Assembly (NCBI GenBank): GCA_963377175.1
Contig: CAUJNA010003816.1
Location: 445,001-509,000, forward strand
Reading direction: 5' to 3'
From: Effrenium voratum
Taxonomy: Eukaryota; Sar; Dinophyceae; Suessiales; Symbiodiniaceae
DNA: 64,000 bases
Positions 1 through 11,947 of this stretch are shown here, piece by piece. Positions within the stretch are counted from its first letter, which is position 1, and every line of letters starts with the position of its first letter. The notes beneath the pieces were generated by a model that was not told the DNA's origin, made no database searches, and was given only the letters and a program-made list of their open reading frames with translations. The position numbers were made by a program, and so were the translations under genes.

Positions 1-828
1 CCAAAAGGGTACCAGAAAGACAAACACAATCACACACACAGACCAGTGGACTTTCTAAGCCCTCAATGGCCTCAAGGGTTGGCGGAACATCTCAAGGCCG
101 CTTTGTCACAGGCGTGGGATGGGCATTCTGACGGACAAAACTCCCATCACGCAATCGCTCGTTGCTGGGCTTCCACTTGGATGTTCGAACTTAACAAGGA
201 TATAACCGTGGCTATGAGTGGGATAGGGGCTAGATCATTGTTACATACTTACCTGCCGTGGTGTGAGCACTCACAACTGAGGGAAACTAATGGCTGAAGA
301 GAACAACCCTGGCCTCGCAACTCACTTCCGTGCGCCCCTCCCCCCCCCCCCCCGCCAAACAAGTGGGAACTTTGTGCCACTGAAATGGTCTGAACCCAAC
401 CAAGTGACTCAAGCCCAGCGCATGTGTCGGATCTGAGAATCTGGCCCTAGCACCAGTCCCAGTAATTCGGAGAACTCAGCCTCACTTGGCATATTACAAG
501 AATCACCTCTTGGGGTAACCAAAAATGGGAGACCACAAGGTCAGAAATCGGTCGATTTGGGCTGAGCAACTGAGCACCCGGAAGGGCGCACTATTCTAGG
601 GGTAACTTCCATTTCCATTCTTTCCAGTGATCCGGATCTTTCTAGAAAACCACCAAGAACCCTGGGGAATGGATCTGGTTTTTGAAAAGAACGATGGCTG
701 AAAAGAATGGACAAGGAATCAGAGCCTAGAATCTGGTTTGTCCCCCCAAAAAAAACGACAACCCCTAACCAAAAAGGGTGTCTCCCTGCTGGCCACGGCG
801 AGTCAGGCTCCGAATCATGCCCTAGAAC
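1..828. other. Non-coding flank
   Basis: Apart from the family V repeat I see no supported feature. A plus ORF at 46-297 starts with GTG and has no splice or family support. Confidence 0.5.
599..740 (+). repeat. Family V repeat, copy 1
   Basis: Shares CATTCTTTCCAG, GATCC, AAAAGAATGGACAAGGAATC and CCTAG with 54955-55112. Both copies lie just beyond the donor of a GC-rich minus-strand exon. Confidence 0.8.
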
Positions 829-939
829 CTTGCCCTCAGCCCTCGCATCCGGGGATCCCCCGCCTTTGTCGCCCGCAGGGCCTTCCTCTCCACGCGCCCC
901 GGGCTCGCCCCGAGGGCCCTCGGGCCCCAATGCCGGCGC
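829..939 (-). CDS. Possible collagen-like (Gly-X-Y) exon
   Basis: Acceptor TGCCCGGGAG|GCG and donor GGCAAG|GTTCTAGG, phase 0 at both ends, 37 codons. After APAL come eight consecutive Gly-X-Y triplets (GPEGPRGEPGARGEEG, then PAGDKGGG), and the exon ends ARAEGK. The charged X and Y residues look more like a true collagen triple helix than like translated GC-rich noise, though short. Whether it belongs to gene B or to a downstream gene is unknown. Confidence 0.4.
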
Positions 940-2570
940 CTCCCGGGCATCTCGCCTCGGAAAAAGAAATGCGAGAAAAGCGGCGGAACCCGAGCAACCC
1001 CTGTTGCTGTTTTTTTGTGCTTGATGTTCATTTGGTGGCTGTTTATACCTCTTTTGCCTTTTTTGTGGTTGATGTTCATTTGGCGGCTGTTTCTTGTTTG
1101 CCTTTGTTGGCTCTTTTGGTAGTCTCAGAAATATTCGGCCGAGCCCTTAATAAAACGCGTTGCACAGCACTGTTTGCAGCCCTAAAAAATTACAGAGACC
1201 TGAAAAGGGGTGCTAAGGGTCCGTTGATTAGACTCGGACTCGTACACCCCCAAACGACAACAACAGCCCGACCGATCTGTTCTGTGTAGTAGTTGTTGCG
1301 TTGTCATATTGTTCCGCTTGGCTTGTTGGATACATTCCCGATTTCTGGTGGGAGGTTTGGCTGATTCCTGAACACTTATGGCTGGCTCTTCGGTTGGCTT
1401 GCCTGCTGCTGATTGTTTCCAGTTTACTGAAATCCGTATGGCTCCAGTCGGGATGACCGCCCATTGATTTGAATTAATTAAAGCCCACCTCCCTGAGCCG
1501 CATTGGAGAATCCGTGGGAAATCGGGGCCGAGAAATGGAAGCGCCCCTTTGCAGTCAGATTTGCAGGAAACCGAGACCGTTGAAGAACTGGCCGGTCCGG
1601 GAAAGGGGAAACAAGGTCATTTTGCGAACCGGACTTGTTTTCGGTGCCCCTGAAACGTGACGCTGGGCGCAAGGACTGATTAGAAAAACATGTTTTCTCA
1701 GGGGCCTGTACACCAAGCCATGTTCGGGTGCAGTGGCTCGAGAATAAATACCGCCCTGCCAAAGACCCCAATCGTTACAGGCTTGTCTTTTTGTTTTTGA
1801 GAAGTGATCAAAACCTTAGCACTAGCGTGGTCTACCCAAAAAGATTGGTTAAAAAAAAATAAAAATCTAAAACAAAAAACAACTAGAGGGGTCAGCTATC
1901 CCCGTTGCCTGGGGTTGTATAGAGTGGCTCAACTTCTTGGCCCGGCGTGAAAGTGCACCAAGCTTACCTTGGAACCAAAACAACAACCTTCATTTTTGGG
2001 TTTGGAAAAAAACATGGTAGGGTATGATCCTCTTTACGACAGCTCTTTTTGGGTTCCATGGACAACATGGTAGGGGATGATTTGTTTCTGTTTCATGTTC
2101 AGACCCACAAATCATGTTGACCCCAGATTTCACCTGTCCAACCCCATTTAAATTGCTATCCCCAGAGCCATTCCGCGGGGTCGACCCGAGAAAACCCGCG
2201 GAATGTGTTTATGTCATGGACAGGATGCACTCATTACGCACCAATACTGGATAAAACAAAACGAACACTGGAATACACCACCAAGTCAACAAGTGCCGGG
2301 TTTTGTCCACAGAACTCTCTGAACATCTTGGCAACTTACTAAAATGGTTCCGAAATATTTCCTCTACACAGACATCACTTCAAAGGAAGCTTTCTTGACA
2401 CTTGCAACCACAAGAGTACATTTCTTTGTAGGCCCCCCCTCACCTTTTCTGTTGGGTCCACGAGGTCTGGCATTTGAGAACCCTGGGTGTCCAGACTCCA
2501 GCTCCACCAAATCCGCTGGCTCCTCATCACGACCCGACGAGGGAGAGACCCCAGCAAAAGGGAGACAATG

Positions 2571-2643
2571 GCCCAGTCATAGAATGTATATTTTATTGTT
2601 TGCTTCACTTTGAGTCACTGGTAAACTGTAAGTCTACCCCAGG
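2571..2643 (+). repeat. Dispersed repeat, copy 1
   Basis: GAATGTATATTTTATTGTTT and GAGTCACTGGTAAA...AAGTCTACCCCAG, shared with 14182-14263. Confidence 0.85.
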
Positions 2644-2788
2644 GTTTGTCTCTAAAGGGAATCCCCCAAGTGAGTGGTGTTCACAAATTGGGTTTTGCCT
2701 TTCAAACCGTGCGAACAAGGGGACCCTCCAAAAAATACACTTTTTCTTTGGGCGTGTTGCTGGTTTTAGGGCCCGGAGCATAGCTGGT

Positions 2789-2950
2789 TTGTTGGGTTGT
2801 CCTCTCCCACATAGCGCCCCCCAAAGACCCCGGGGCCGCCGTAAGCGGGGCCCCGGGAAAAAGCGGGCCCATGTCGAACCCCTCTGAACTTGTTTGTTAT
2901 CCTCTCCAACATGGCGCCCCAAAGACCCCGGACGTGTTTACGGGGCCTAG
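2789..2950 (+). repeat. Tandem duplication of about 100 bp
   Basis: TTGTTGGGTTGTCCTCTCCC-ACATAGCGCCC and TTGTTTGTTATCCTCTCCAA-CATGGCGCCC each run into CCAAAGACCCCGG and GGGGCC. Confidence 0.7.
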
Positions 2951-3887
2951 AAAATGGAAAATCAAACCCCTATTTGCATGATGGTTTCCCATGAATCCTC
3001 AGAGTCCGCCCCCCAAGACCCAGGACTAGCCTTTGCCAAAGTCCTGAGGCTTTTCGAAAGACTCTTTCCGAAAACTTCCGTGGTAGTAGGATGCTTGAGT
3101 GTCGCCTGTTTGGGGTTGTCTGACAGGGAACGAAAGACCGAAATCCATTTGGGGTCAGTCCGCTATCTTGATTCACTCCCAAATGGCCCAAGCCCGGAAA
3201 GGAACTCAAGTCCAACTTCAAGTCGAACAAATCCAAAAGGTGGCTGGTGGTGAACTGAATACCCACCGAGTTGTCCATAGTGCCACAGGGACCCCATCAA
3301 AACTCAGTTGTCGCTTGTTTATGAAGCTGCGGTCTTTGGTCACATGCTACCTTCTCCCTGCAAGTTTACACCGTCTCCCCACGTGACCGTGCTTTGGTGC
3401 AAGCTGAAGCTCGCTTGGCTAAGTTGGGTTCAACCATTCCGTCAGTTCCGATGCCTTTTTAGTCGTCCGTTTGGTTGCAAGTAGACAGAGATCCACTGGT
3501 TTCAGTCCGAAACCCGGAATTTGCCGCCATCGATTTGTTCAAACGAAGAAGGAGTCCATGCGGAGCCCAAACTGCACTCGTTCCGTTGGACTGGGGTGGC
3601 GTTCGGACTCGAATCAAGTTGTTTTTTTCCCGGGTGCCTACGACGAAATCACAAAATGGGGTTCCGTTGATGGAATGTGCAGAACGCAAACGCATTTGCC
3701 TCCAAATTGCAAGCAGTGACCCTTCGCGGCAAAAGGCTTGGACATACTTAAGTACCCCTCGTTTGAGGTTTGCTTTTTTTCTCGTTTCAAGGGGGGGCCC
3801 GACCAAAAGGGATGAGGCTGGACTTCACGCGGTCTGTCGCTTGCCAAGCTTCCAGTCTGAAGGCTCCTGAGGCGGATGGGGGCTGGT

Positions 3888-3992
3888 TGGGTATGCTTGT
3901 TTTTAGGAGGTGCCCATTTGGGGCTTGGTCAGAAGGGAAACCCAAGGGGAACGGGAGAATTTGGGAGTAACCCTATTTTGAGACAAACCCAT
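3888..3992. repeat. Family III inverted-repeat element
   Basis: Left end TGGGTATGCTTGTTTTTAGG, right end TTGAGACAAACCCAT, with an AAGGGAAACCCAAGGGGAA core. Confidence 0.65.
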
Positions 3993-4056
3993 GTTCCTCC
4001 AAAGGTGAAAGTTCTCATCAAGAGTGGGACACCACCTCACTTCATCCAGAAGGTCC
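3989..4056 (-). CDS. Possible exon abutting a family III element
   Basis: Frame DLLDEVRWCPTLDENFHLW, then RNM, between TGCATCTGAG| and ATGG|GTTTGTC. The donor is the end of a family III element. An adjoining minus segment (SVSIEDVAKFDREHIYSACD, up to about 4170) also reads well but stops at 4096. Phase with neighbours could not be established. Confidence 0.22.
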
Positions 4057-4819
4057 CTCAGATGCAAGATCCACGAAAATTAAAATCTAAAGGACCTACA
4101 TCATGGCTGTGCGAAGATCACAGGCAGAATAAATATGTTCGCGATCAAACTTTGCTACATCCTCTATGGACACGGATGAACTCTTGAGCCCCCTCCTGTT
4201 TTGTGGGAATCTTAGAGAATGCACCGCAAAACATGAACATGAAAATGCTCGAAGCGCTGACCAAACTTCAAAGGGAAACCAAAGGGGAATTCCCCCCCCC
4301 CCCCCCCCCCCCGCGCCCCCCACATTTCCAAGTAAGCCATGGGAATCAATTTTGGGCCCCAAGAGGGGGCTAAGAAGCCTGGGGGCCGGGTGGACAGCAT
4401 CATCTACGGAGCGACTCATACCACCCTCATGTCCATGCCCTGAGGGGGATACTTGCGCTGCAAATGCCAAAAAAAACAACCCAACATTATCCACACACAC
4501 ACCTCCCTCAAGACCAACAGAAATGTTAAACAAGCAGAAGTCAATATAACGAGAACTGCAAAGGATATGATTAGGGGATGATAGGCATCATGCGAATAAG
4601 CAGTGAAGAAGCCTTGTCGCCAGAACTCACCTGAACATGATGGATTAATCACGCACAACCTTTGCGTATTTCTTCCTGCCAGAGGCGTTTTCAGTGACTC
4701 ACCCTTTCCCAAACGCTTGGCAAATCCTACGCATTTCAGGCAAGGGAACAAAATGATGGTAGAGTATGGTAATTAGGCATTTGACTCCCTGTGAATGGGA
4801 ACCACTGGACAAAACGCAC

Positions 4820-4880
4820 CAGTTGCCCTAAAATATTCTCCGGGATCCATTACCGCAATCTCCAGATCTGGGAAATGGAC
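4820..4880 (-). CDS. Possible exon
   Basis: Acceptor ATGAAAAAG|GTCC and donor GCAACTG|GTGCG around VHFPDLEIAVMDPGEYFRAT. Composition is not GC-biased and both strands are open here. Listed because the AG|GT acceptor pattern matches the other exons. Confidence 0.22.
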
Positions 4881-5406
4881 CTTTTTCATTTGCCACGGGG
4901 AGGTTTTGCTGGACTCCCCTTGGGGTCTCAAGCACATGGATGGGGACCGAATCGTCACTTTTTCGAGGGCGCCCTCTTTGCGCCCTATGCTGGATGTTGT
5001 TTGAGGTTTTCCCAAGATATTAAAAGCACCCAACATGTTAAAACAGAGACTGCTGGAGGTAGGCGTTGATCTGATTTATGTTGGTCAAGACCCCTACCTG
5101 AGCTCCTACCTTCGTGGGTTGAGGCCCATCCACTTCTCTTTGGCAGCAATGCGAAACCCACGCCGCACCCAAACCACCCCTTGGACGGGATATACAGCTA
5201 AAACACTATCACGGTACATGCCCCGTTTCCCTGGCACTGAAGCAGGTGATTTGGGGGTGGGCTTCAGGTTTCCGATATGTCTCTAAGGGCATTGTTTGGA
5301 GCGGCTGAGCCGACCTGCCCTGACGCCCCTGGGTGGGCAAATGGTCAGCTTTCATTCAAAAAGCTGAGGGGTTGGATGTCAAATAGACCAAATGGCTGTG
5401 GCTGCC

Positions 5407-5510
5407 TGTGGCTCAAAAATAGGGTAACCCGCACATGGCTTGCCCTGTTAAATGGAAAGAAGGACTAAAACATGCGGTCCGATTCCTGGTGGTTCAATTT
5501 TGACCCATAC
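5407..5510 (+). repeat. Family IVa element
   Basis: TGTGGCTCAAAAATAGGG at the left, GGTTCAATTTTGACCCATAC at the right, AAATGGAAAG...GGACTAAAAC inside. Confidence 0.75.
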
Positions 5511-5953
5511 CCAAATGAGTGAGAATCAAAACCCGGTACTAAAATGGTCGTAATCCCAGAACCATGATCAAGAAGGCGGATTCCCGCAGCTATTTCTGCT
5601 TGGGATTGGCCCTTACTAACCTTCATCTACCCGGGTTTTCATTGTGGCTCAAATGGAATCCTACGGGTCCGGGACCAACGTAGTCCCACGAACATCCTCC
5701 AATGTCTTCATTTTGAGGGCACCTATGGAAGCTCCTCGGTTCCTAGGCCCCCTCCGGAGTCTCTCCAACACAAGTAGTCGATGTGTTGGAAGACCTTTGA
5801 ACAGAACCCATGTCCACTTCCATTGGAAAAAGGTAGAACCAGTTCAGAGTTTGGTTGTGAACACGTCTCTTGAGGCTGGTAAGTTGTCCGCAAACGGGGG
5901 AAGGGAAAACCTCCCCACGCATTCCAAGGCATAGCTCCGGGGAGAAGCTTGAC

Positions 5954-6040
5954 CCACCCGTAAGACTCCCAGCGGGTTCCCACGACAGACTCAAGCCGAG
6001 CCACCGTCCGCTTCAACGTCGGCATGGAGCAAGGATCTAC
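5954..6040 (-). CDS. Gene B exon
   Basis: Acceptor GTTGCCAG|GTAG and donor GGGTGG|GTCAAG, phase 0 at both ends, 29 codons with mostly G/C third positions. The peptide VDPCSMPTLKRTVARLES continues VVGTRWESYGW. Function not recognised. Confidence 0.48.
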
Positions 6041-7017
6041 CTGGCAACTGCCAACCCGGCACACCGGCCCCTGAAGAAAATGTATCCCGCGATTCGGTGG
6101 GTGGTTTGCAAAATGCACGTAAACTGAGGGGAGGCGCAAGGAGCTCAAGACCAATTTTCACCATCATGGTTGGGGTGGAGGTCTTTCAATTGCGAGCGGG
6201 GGTGGATGCGGGTTGTTGTGGGGCCCTGCAACTAGATGTTCAACCTTCAACATCACTTCCCGCAAGGAACACCCCTCTAGGCTCTAGGCACCCGGCAAAA
6301 TTGGTAATCCTTCAATTGGGGAGTGAGGGAAACACCCTCAACCACTTGGCAACCAAAGCAAACCCCTAACCCCAGTCTAAGAAATACAAACAGTAAAAGA
6401 AAAAGAACGCTGGCGCCCCAGGCGACGTGCGTGCACACTGGCGATGGGAATCTCCATTACTTTCTGGTGCGATAGGCAGGGAATGAGTTGGAATGACCCT
6501 ATAAACTATCCCCTATGATTTCACGTAAGGAAATCCCCTTCCGGTAGAGTCCCAAATCCTGGGTCATTCCCGGCCGAGCAGCAGCAAGATTATTGTGGAA
6601 ATGAATCCAATGCTCAGTTGAGCCACCAAGGGTAGACAGTGCCTGGACAAGGAACACATGAGGACCGAATCCATTTTTGACAGCCCTTGCGCTTGGGTCC
6701 TCTGCTTAAAACGCTGCGCGCCATCCTGCGATTTGGTCTTCAAAAAGTCTGGGTGAATTATCATATTTCACCAGCCTGACATAAGGTGGTTGGAGGGGTA
6801 TTCCCCACATAAACCACCATTTGGGGTAAATTCGGTCGTGTGAGGTCGTTTTTTACTTCACCCAGAAAAGTAAGCCAAGGGCACATCGCGCGCTCATTTC
6901 CTAAGGCAAGCCCTTGCTCCTCCAGTCCTGGAGTTTCAGGGGTTCCGCCCCTTGACACCCACTTCCAACCCAAGCATCACCAGGAACCGAAAGGAACAAC
7001 CGAGACCTCGGTAGACT

Positions 7018-7123
7018 GGGCTGTTCCCAGATCCTTTGCAAAAGGTTAAATGTTTAGTGGTTTGTTGGAAACTACCACTAAGCCAAAAGAAGAAACCTAA
7101 GGGGATGGCTGGGAACCACCAAG
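7018..7123 (+). repeat. Family II element
   Basis: Begins GGGCTGTTCCCAGATCC, has TTTAGTGG in the middle and ends GGGATGGCTGGGAACCACC-AAG. Confidence 0.75.
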
Positions 7124-7335
7124 TAGCTCCATCAAGGCTCGTTTGAGGACCCGAAGAAGCACAAAGATACTTTGGGGTCACCAAGTTTCCAGGGTTGGGC
7201 TGCGCACTTTACGTTCAAACACTCCTTTGAACAACCACCTGTTCGTTCACCGAAGGGATGCAGAAAATGTCAGGCTCTGGCTGCATCAAGTTAGCAAACC
7301 CTGCCTGGCCCCAGTCGTTCCGGCTCTGCCCCCAC

Positions 7336-7367
7336 CCGTTTGCGGTGGAGCGCGCCTCTGCGTGCCT
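7336..7367 (-). CDS. Possible gene B exon
   Basis: Within a GC-rich block, acceptor TTCGCAAAG|AGGC and donor AAACGG|GTGGGG give ARRGALHRKR in phase 1 to 0. A longer version starts at CGACCAG|GCAC (7404). The plus strand is also open and protein-like (VERASACLFANQRLSLDVVC), so even the strand is uncertain. A second splice-like pair (CTCCCCAG|, |GTGAGGTAG) lies at 7434-7480. Confidence 0.28.
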
Positions 7368-8184
7368 CTTTGCGAACCAGCGGCTCAGTCTCGATGTGGT
7401 GTGCCTGGTCGATTCCAAGCTACCTCACCACAAAGAATTGAGGGGATGCCGTTCCCGTGTTTCCCGGGTGGGCTGGGGAGCAGCAACAAGCCCGCACGAG
7501 CACTGTTGCCCTTAGGAACCGTCCAAGAAGAGGTTGGTGTCCATCCCTACCTTCCAAAGGTTGAGAAGCATGAAAGGAAACACAAACAGAGTACTAGTTT
7601 TCTGAAAGGCCATCTTCAAGTTTACCCTTTCCGGGGTCGAGAGAAACCCAGGGCCCTGAGGTCTGTTACAAAGCCCAGGCAAGGCGTTGGAGGACCCCGG
7701 AGGCAAGAAACACATGAGGCAGGTTGGGACTCTATACAGAACGAAGGGTCCCTTGGCTTTAATACGGGACCCTCCGTTGGACACATTTAGCTGGAGATTC
7801 AAGTCCACCACTTTTGAGGTGTTTTTGTTTCATTCATGGCCACTGCAAAGACAACGAGGGCAAGTTGGCCTTGATTCGTCGGTGTACACCCGCTTTAAGA
7901 GGATCCCAAGCCCGGCAGGGGAGGATCGATAAGTCTTCTAGGAGTCCCCGCCTGGGTTTCATGGCCACGTAGGGCGAACATCACCCATGAGAAAATATGA
8001 GGTGGAAAGACCATGTTAGCATGAGTGTCCCTTTAATCCAGTGGCCAGCCGGCTGCAGTCGCTTCAATTGGGTCTCTTCACTTGATATGGTACGTCTGCT
8101 CTGGGGTTACGGTTTTGGGGATTGTTTTAAATGGATAACAGAAACCGAGGCCCGTGTTGGAGGTTCCCCGATTCTGAGACAAAC

Positions 8185-8326
8185 CCATTTGCTTGTCTTC
8201 GTACATGTATTTGCAGTTTGAGTAGTTCCCTGACACCAAGTTTGCAAAATTGTTTGGGCGACATCTGGATAACACAGGTCTTAAGGGATCATCAAAACTA
8301 AGCCAATTCCAAAGCTCACTCATTTC
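8185..8326 (-). CDS. Possible exon, AT-rich codon usage
   Basis: Acceptor GGTCCATTCAG|GAAATG, then 47 codons including EMSELWNWLSFDDPLRPV and NFANLVSGNYSNCKYMYEDK, ending at ATGG|GTTTGTC, the end of a family III element. Codon usage differs from the GC3-rich exons, so it may be an older gene fragment or chance. Confidence 0.25.
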
Positions 8327-8642
8327 CTGAATGGACCGGTGGAGAGTCACTACGATCTAAAGCTCAAAGTGCAGAAACTCAGGGTCAGCGAAAAACTGAA
8401 AGCGACACCACAAGGCAGTACCACTTGCCCAAAGGAGCTGGCTATAACAGATTAGCCTTTGGGGACTGAAATTGACCAACATTGGGAAACCAAACGATCA
8501 AAGGGTCGATTCGCTTTGCAGCGGAAACCGTCGGTCAATCTTTCATACATGTCTGTTTGGCGCAGATGTCTGAACCCGAGTTCATTTGACCTCGTTGCTT
8601 GTTGTTGCTTTTCGTCCCGGCCGTGACGTGACGTGTCCATGC

Positions 8643-8689
8643 CTCGTGTCGAGAGCTCAGGGGCCAGGACTTGGCAAGAGTCAAGAAAC
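8643..8689 (-). CDS. Possible gene B exon
   Basis: Acceptor CGGCCGGAG|GTTTC and GC donor ACACGAG|GCATGG, phase 2 to 1, 47 bases. The peptide is FLDSCQVLAPELSTR. Frame and phase agree with the preceding candidate exon; no domain call. Confidence 0.33.
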
Positions 8690-8831
8690 CTCCGGCCGCG
8701 GTCGCCCAAATCAGATTCTGTTCATATCTGAGTGTGTCGTGTTTAAAAGACCTCCCCAAAAATTGTGTTTTCCCTTGGCTTCCCTGTAAAACCAAACGAT
8801 GGTCGGATTCTGTTTCATGCGGGTTTGTCCC

Positions 8832-8927
8832 AAACTAACAGGGGGGCCCAGAAAAAGCCGGTTTTCATTCTGGCTTCCCTGTGGAAAACCACCCCAAAAG
8901 GGGCAACCTCAAAAAAAGACAGCCATA
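8832..8927. repeat. Family III element
   Basis: The core GGAAAACCACCCCAAAAGG and the right end AAAAAAAGACAGCCATATC match the family; the left end is eroded. Confidence 0.55.
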
Positions 8928-9606
8928 TCTGGTCGATCCTAAAATATATGAGACCTGTGCAGGAGACCCCAGAACCAAGGTCAAAAATATTATGTGCTTT
9001 GGAGGGTACTTCAAAACCAAGTTTCGTCATGATTGGGACCCTACCAAACTCCCCCCAAAGACCCCCCAACTCCCAACTGTTCAGGCCTTATCGGCCGCAA
9101 TTTTGGCCTTTGTTGGCTCTATCCAAGCATATCAAGCGAGGTTTTTGGGAGGGGTTTGAGGGGTGGTTCGGTGGAGGGTGAAATGCGGAGATATACAAGG
9201 GTTGACTGGGTGATTCAGCTGGAGCTTTGCCAACGGTTTAACTGAGGTTCACTGGGAGTGGGGGGTTGGGGGGGGGTTAAACTGCGGGTGCACTGGGGGT
9301 TGACAGGAGGTTACAGAAGGTTTTAAGTGGGAGTTTGCTAGCTTCTCATGGGTTTGAGTGGTTCATAACTGGAGGATACCTGCACAAGTGGAGGACAACT
9401 GGGGAACTGAGGGATACCCCGGCGAAAACTGAGGGTTATGTAGAGAGCAAAAGCTCAAAGCTTCAAACAAACGATGTGCCAAGCCACATGCCATTGCTAA
9501 AACTTTGTGTGGCTTTCTTCGTGGTTTTCCTGAGATGGTTCCTGAATTCCCTATTCATCAATAGCTTGCTTGGTTGACGTTGGAAGGGGAGCAAACATCT
9601 AAATGT

Positions 9607-9680
9607 TAGCAGTTAAGTGGGGAATTTCCACTAAACTACAACAAGCAAAAATGCAAAATGTTTCCCAGCAACACCATGAT
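9607..9680 (+). repeat. Family VI repeat, copy 1
   Basis: CAGTTAAGTGGGGAATTTCC and GCAAAAATGCAAAATGTTTC blocks, shared with 54224-54296. Confidence 0.85.
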
Positions 9681-10176
9681 AGATGACCATCCCTATTCCC
9701 AAGCAAAGGGACACAGATCCTCCCATCTCTGGCTGTCTCGCCCAGCTTTCTACCAGACCCAAAACCGAGCCAGACTTCCGCGCAACAAGATAGCAGTTTG
9801 CCGCTTGAAGGGACATTTTAGGACATCCAACAAGAGAAAAGAGCAAAGACGTTTGTGTTGTGTTGGTCAAAAGGGGAAACGAAGAACACCCAAAAGGGTA
9901 CCCAAAAGGGAAACGATGACCCATTCGTTCGCCATGCGCTTGGAGTTTGAGGAGACATCCTTTGAGGAGACATGACTTGGCCCAGCCCCAGAATACAAAT
10001 GAAACCTGTTGATTCAGAATTTGTTTCATTCTTCCAGCCTTTATCTGACTCTGACGGCGATCACTTGGCTATGCGGGTATTTCTGATAGTGCGGCGTTCA
10101 GCTTTTGTTGTACCCCAAAGCCAACCCCTTGAAAAAGACAGAAATTGACCAAAGCTGGAGATATGTTTCGGGGGAA

Positions 10177-10224
10177 GGTACCAAGAACAAGGACTATACT
10201 TGGTATAGTCTTGTTCTTGGTACC
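10177..10224. other. 48-nt near-perfect hairpin
   Basis: GGTACCAAGAACAAG-G-ACTATAC pairs with GTATAGTCTTGTTCTTGGTA-CC: 22 base pairs, one bulged G, three-base loop. Ends are KpnI-type palindromes. Confidence 0.9.
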
Positions 10225-10880
10225 TACGACTATTCCGCCTATGAATTCGGCGCCATACTGACTCGAGGAAATCTAGTCGGTCATGGATGTGGGAATGGGG
10301 AAGTGTTTGACTGAACCCATCGCCCCAGCTCCGGCTCTCTGCAGCTTGGCAGCTCAGGATGGAGGCCAAGCATACGTGGCGCATGCCAGTTATGGACCTC
10401 GCGAAATCGAATCGATCACCTTACCCCCATCGATCGTTGATTCCTTGCTACAAGTAGAACTGTTGACTGGATATGGCAGAAATCCCTCTGAATCCGGAAT
10501 ACTTGTTCCTCAACGTCGGAGGGTATGGCTGAAGTCCGCCAAGACTGGGGGCTTGGATTGGCGTGGAAATTTGAACTCGCAATTCCTCACTACTAAACCA
10601 TGCTATGCACTGCAATTCACTGCAACGCATTGCAATGCAATGTACTGCAAGGTGATGTAAGGCCATGTAAGCTGTACATGCAAACGTAAGCATTAAATGA
10701 CCCGCTGCACACAATTATGTGATGTTGACTTCATGCGGATGTTATGTAATGCACTGTACTGACTGAAATATTGATGTTGATGATGGTTCTGCAATGTATG
10801 TATGTACGTACTTGCATACATACGTACGCACACACACTCGGGCATGAATGAACGCATGCATGCATTCACGGATGCATTCA

Positions 10881-10978
10881 CGGATGGATGGATGGATGGA
10901 TGGATGGATGGATGGATGGATGGATGGATGGATGGATGGATGGATGGATGGATGGATGGATGGATGGATGGATGGATG
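10881..10978. repeat. (GGAT)n tetranucleotide array
   Basis: About 24 uninterrupted GGAT units. Upstream sequence is rich in TGCA/GTAC/CATG-type short words. Confidence 0.98.
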
Positions 10979-11470
10979 CTGAAAATATTTGTATCCATGT
11001 TTATTTTTCTTCGCCAGTACCTAATTATACTGGGACTCTGTGCGGCACAAGCACACACACACACAAACACACATCATCTATACACATATACCCCGCAGGG
11101 GTAATTGGCCAAGCGCTAAGAGAAGGTTCCCTGATTCACGTGGTATTGAAGACCAAGGCCACTGACATGTTCTTGGCAGCGGATGTTAGGAGCTGGAACA
11201 CCCGGACATGGACATAACATCTATGCCTCAAGGTGCGGTCACAGTGCATGAGGGTGGCGATTGGCCCAGAAAGAAGGGCCGGGATCGGCCCTACTGGGGT
11301 TGGCCCCAAATGCGGGAGGCGCTTGACAAAATCGGACATGAGAGCGCTGCTTTGAGATGTCTAGTGGCGTTTTCCCTTGCCGGCGTGCTACCACTCCAGC
11401 AAGGAGGAATGCCCACCAGGAAAAGAGCATCGCCAAAGATGAGTTCCATAGCCACAAAGGAAACCCACAC

Positions 11471-11556
11471 ATATGGGTGTCTTGTTGTTAGGGAACCCCC
11501 AAAACTGTGGTATTCAAACCCAACCAAATCTCCCCTAAAAAAAGACACACCCATAT
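11471..11556. repeat. Family III element with clear terminal inverted repeats
   Basis: Starts ATATGGGTGTCTTG and ends GACACACCCATAT; the whole 86 bp folds back on itself. Confidence 0.8.
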
Positions 11557-11901
11557 CTCAGGTGCTTTTAATGGTGCCCTGTAGGCTGCCTCCATTGCTT
11601 GAGTATGAAATTGGATTTGGAGACCCTTTGGTGGGCATCAATTCATGGTTGCATTATAATATCCGTTGCCGCCAAAGTGTGTTTTGTGTTCTACAGTGGC
11701 GAGAGTGACGAGAACAGCATGACGAAGGCCGAGAGTTTGGCTTCTTCCCTCAGCAAAAGGTCTAACCTTTTGTTTGCTTGAAGGAAAATCTGCCTTTTGT
11801 TTGCTTGAAGGAAAAAACATATCATCCCAAAAGTTCACCGGGCTGACACACCAAAGACCAGCCAAGGCGTCTTGGTTTCGAGAGGACACCGCTGAAAACA
11901 C

Positions 11902-11947
11902 CTCGCGGGTTCGCGAGCTGCAGCGAGCAAACAAACGGCACGCCGGC
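11902..11947 (-). CDS. Possible gene B exon
   Basis: Acceptor ATCCACGAG|GCC and donor CCGCGAG|GTGTTT, phase 1 to 2, 46 GC-rich bases. The peptide is RRAVCLLAAAREPA. Another frame reads AGVPFVCSLQLANP, curiously like ASVPFVCSK in the exon at 27.9 kb. Confidence 0.32.

Larger units (their letters stand above)
940..3988. other. Intron or intergenic
   Basis: TTG/TTTG-rich stretches near 1.0-1.4 kb, AT-rich 1.8-1.9 kb, the dispersed repeat and tandem duplication near 2.6-2.95 kb. Plus ORF 3475-3870 reads fairly well but has no further support. Confidence 0.5.
9069..11900. other. Intron-like block
   Basis: A G-rich quasi-repeat of ACTG/GGTT words at 9200-9440, family VI copy, the hairpin, a TGCAATG-rich patch at 10600-10700 and the GGAT array. 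ORFs on both strands at 11.1-11.7 kb overlap and cannot be resolved. Confidence 0.5.

Noticed and set aside
7258..7515. Plus-strand reading of the 7.3-kb GC block
   Set aside because: Attractive peptide, but no plus-strand exon elsewhere joins it; kept as an alternative in the minus exon entry.
10693..11217. ORFs with MDGW or SIHP repeats
   Set aside because: Translations of the GGAT tetranucleotide array.
11208..11708. 166-codon plus ORF, protein-like at its start
   Set aside because: It reads through a complete family III element, and an equally good minus frame overlaps it; strand cannot be decided.
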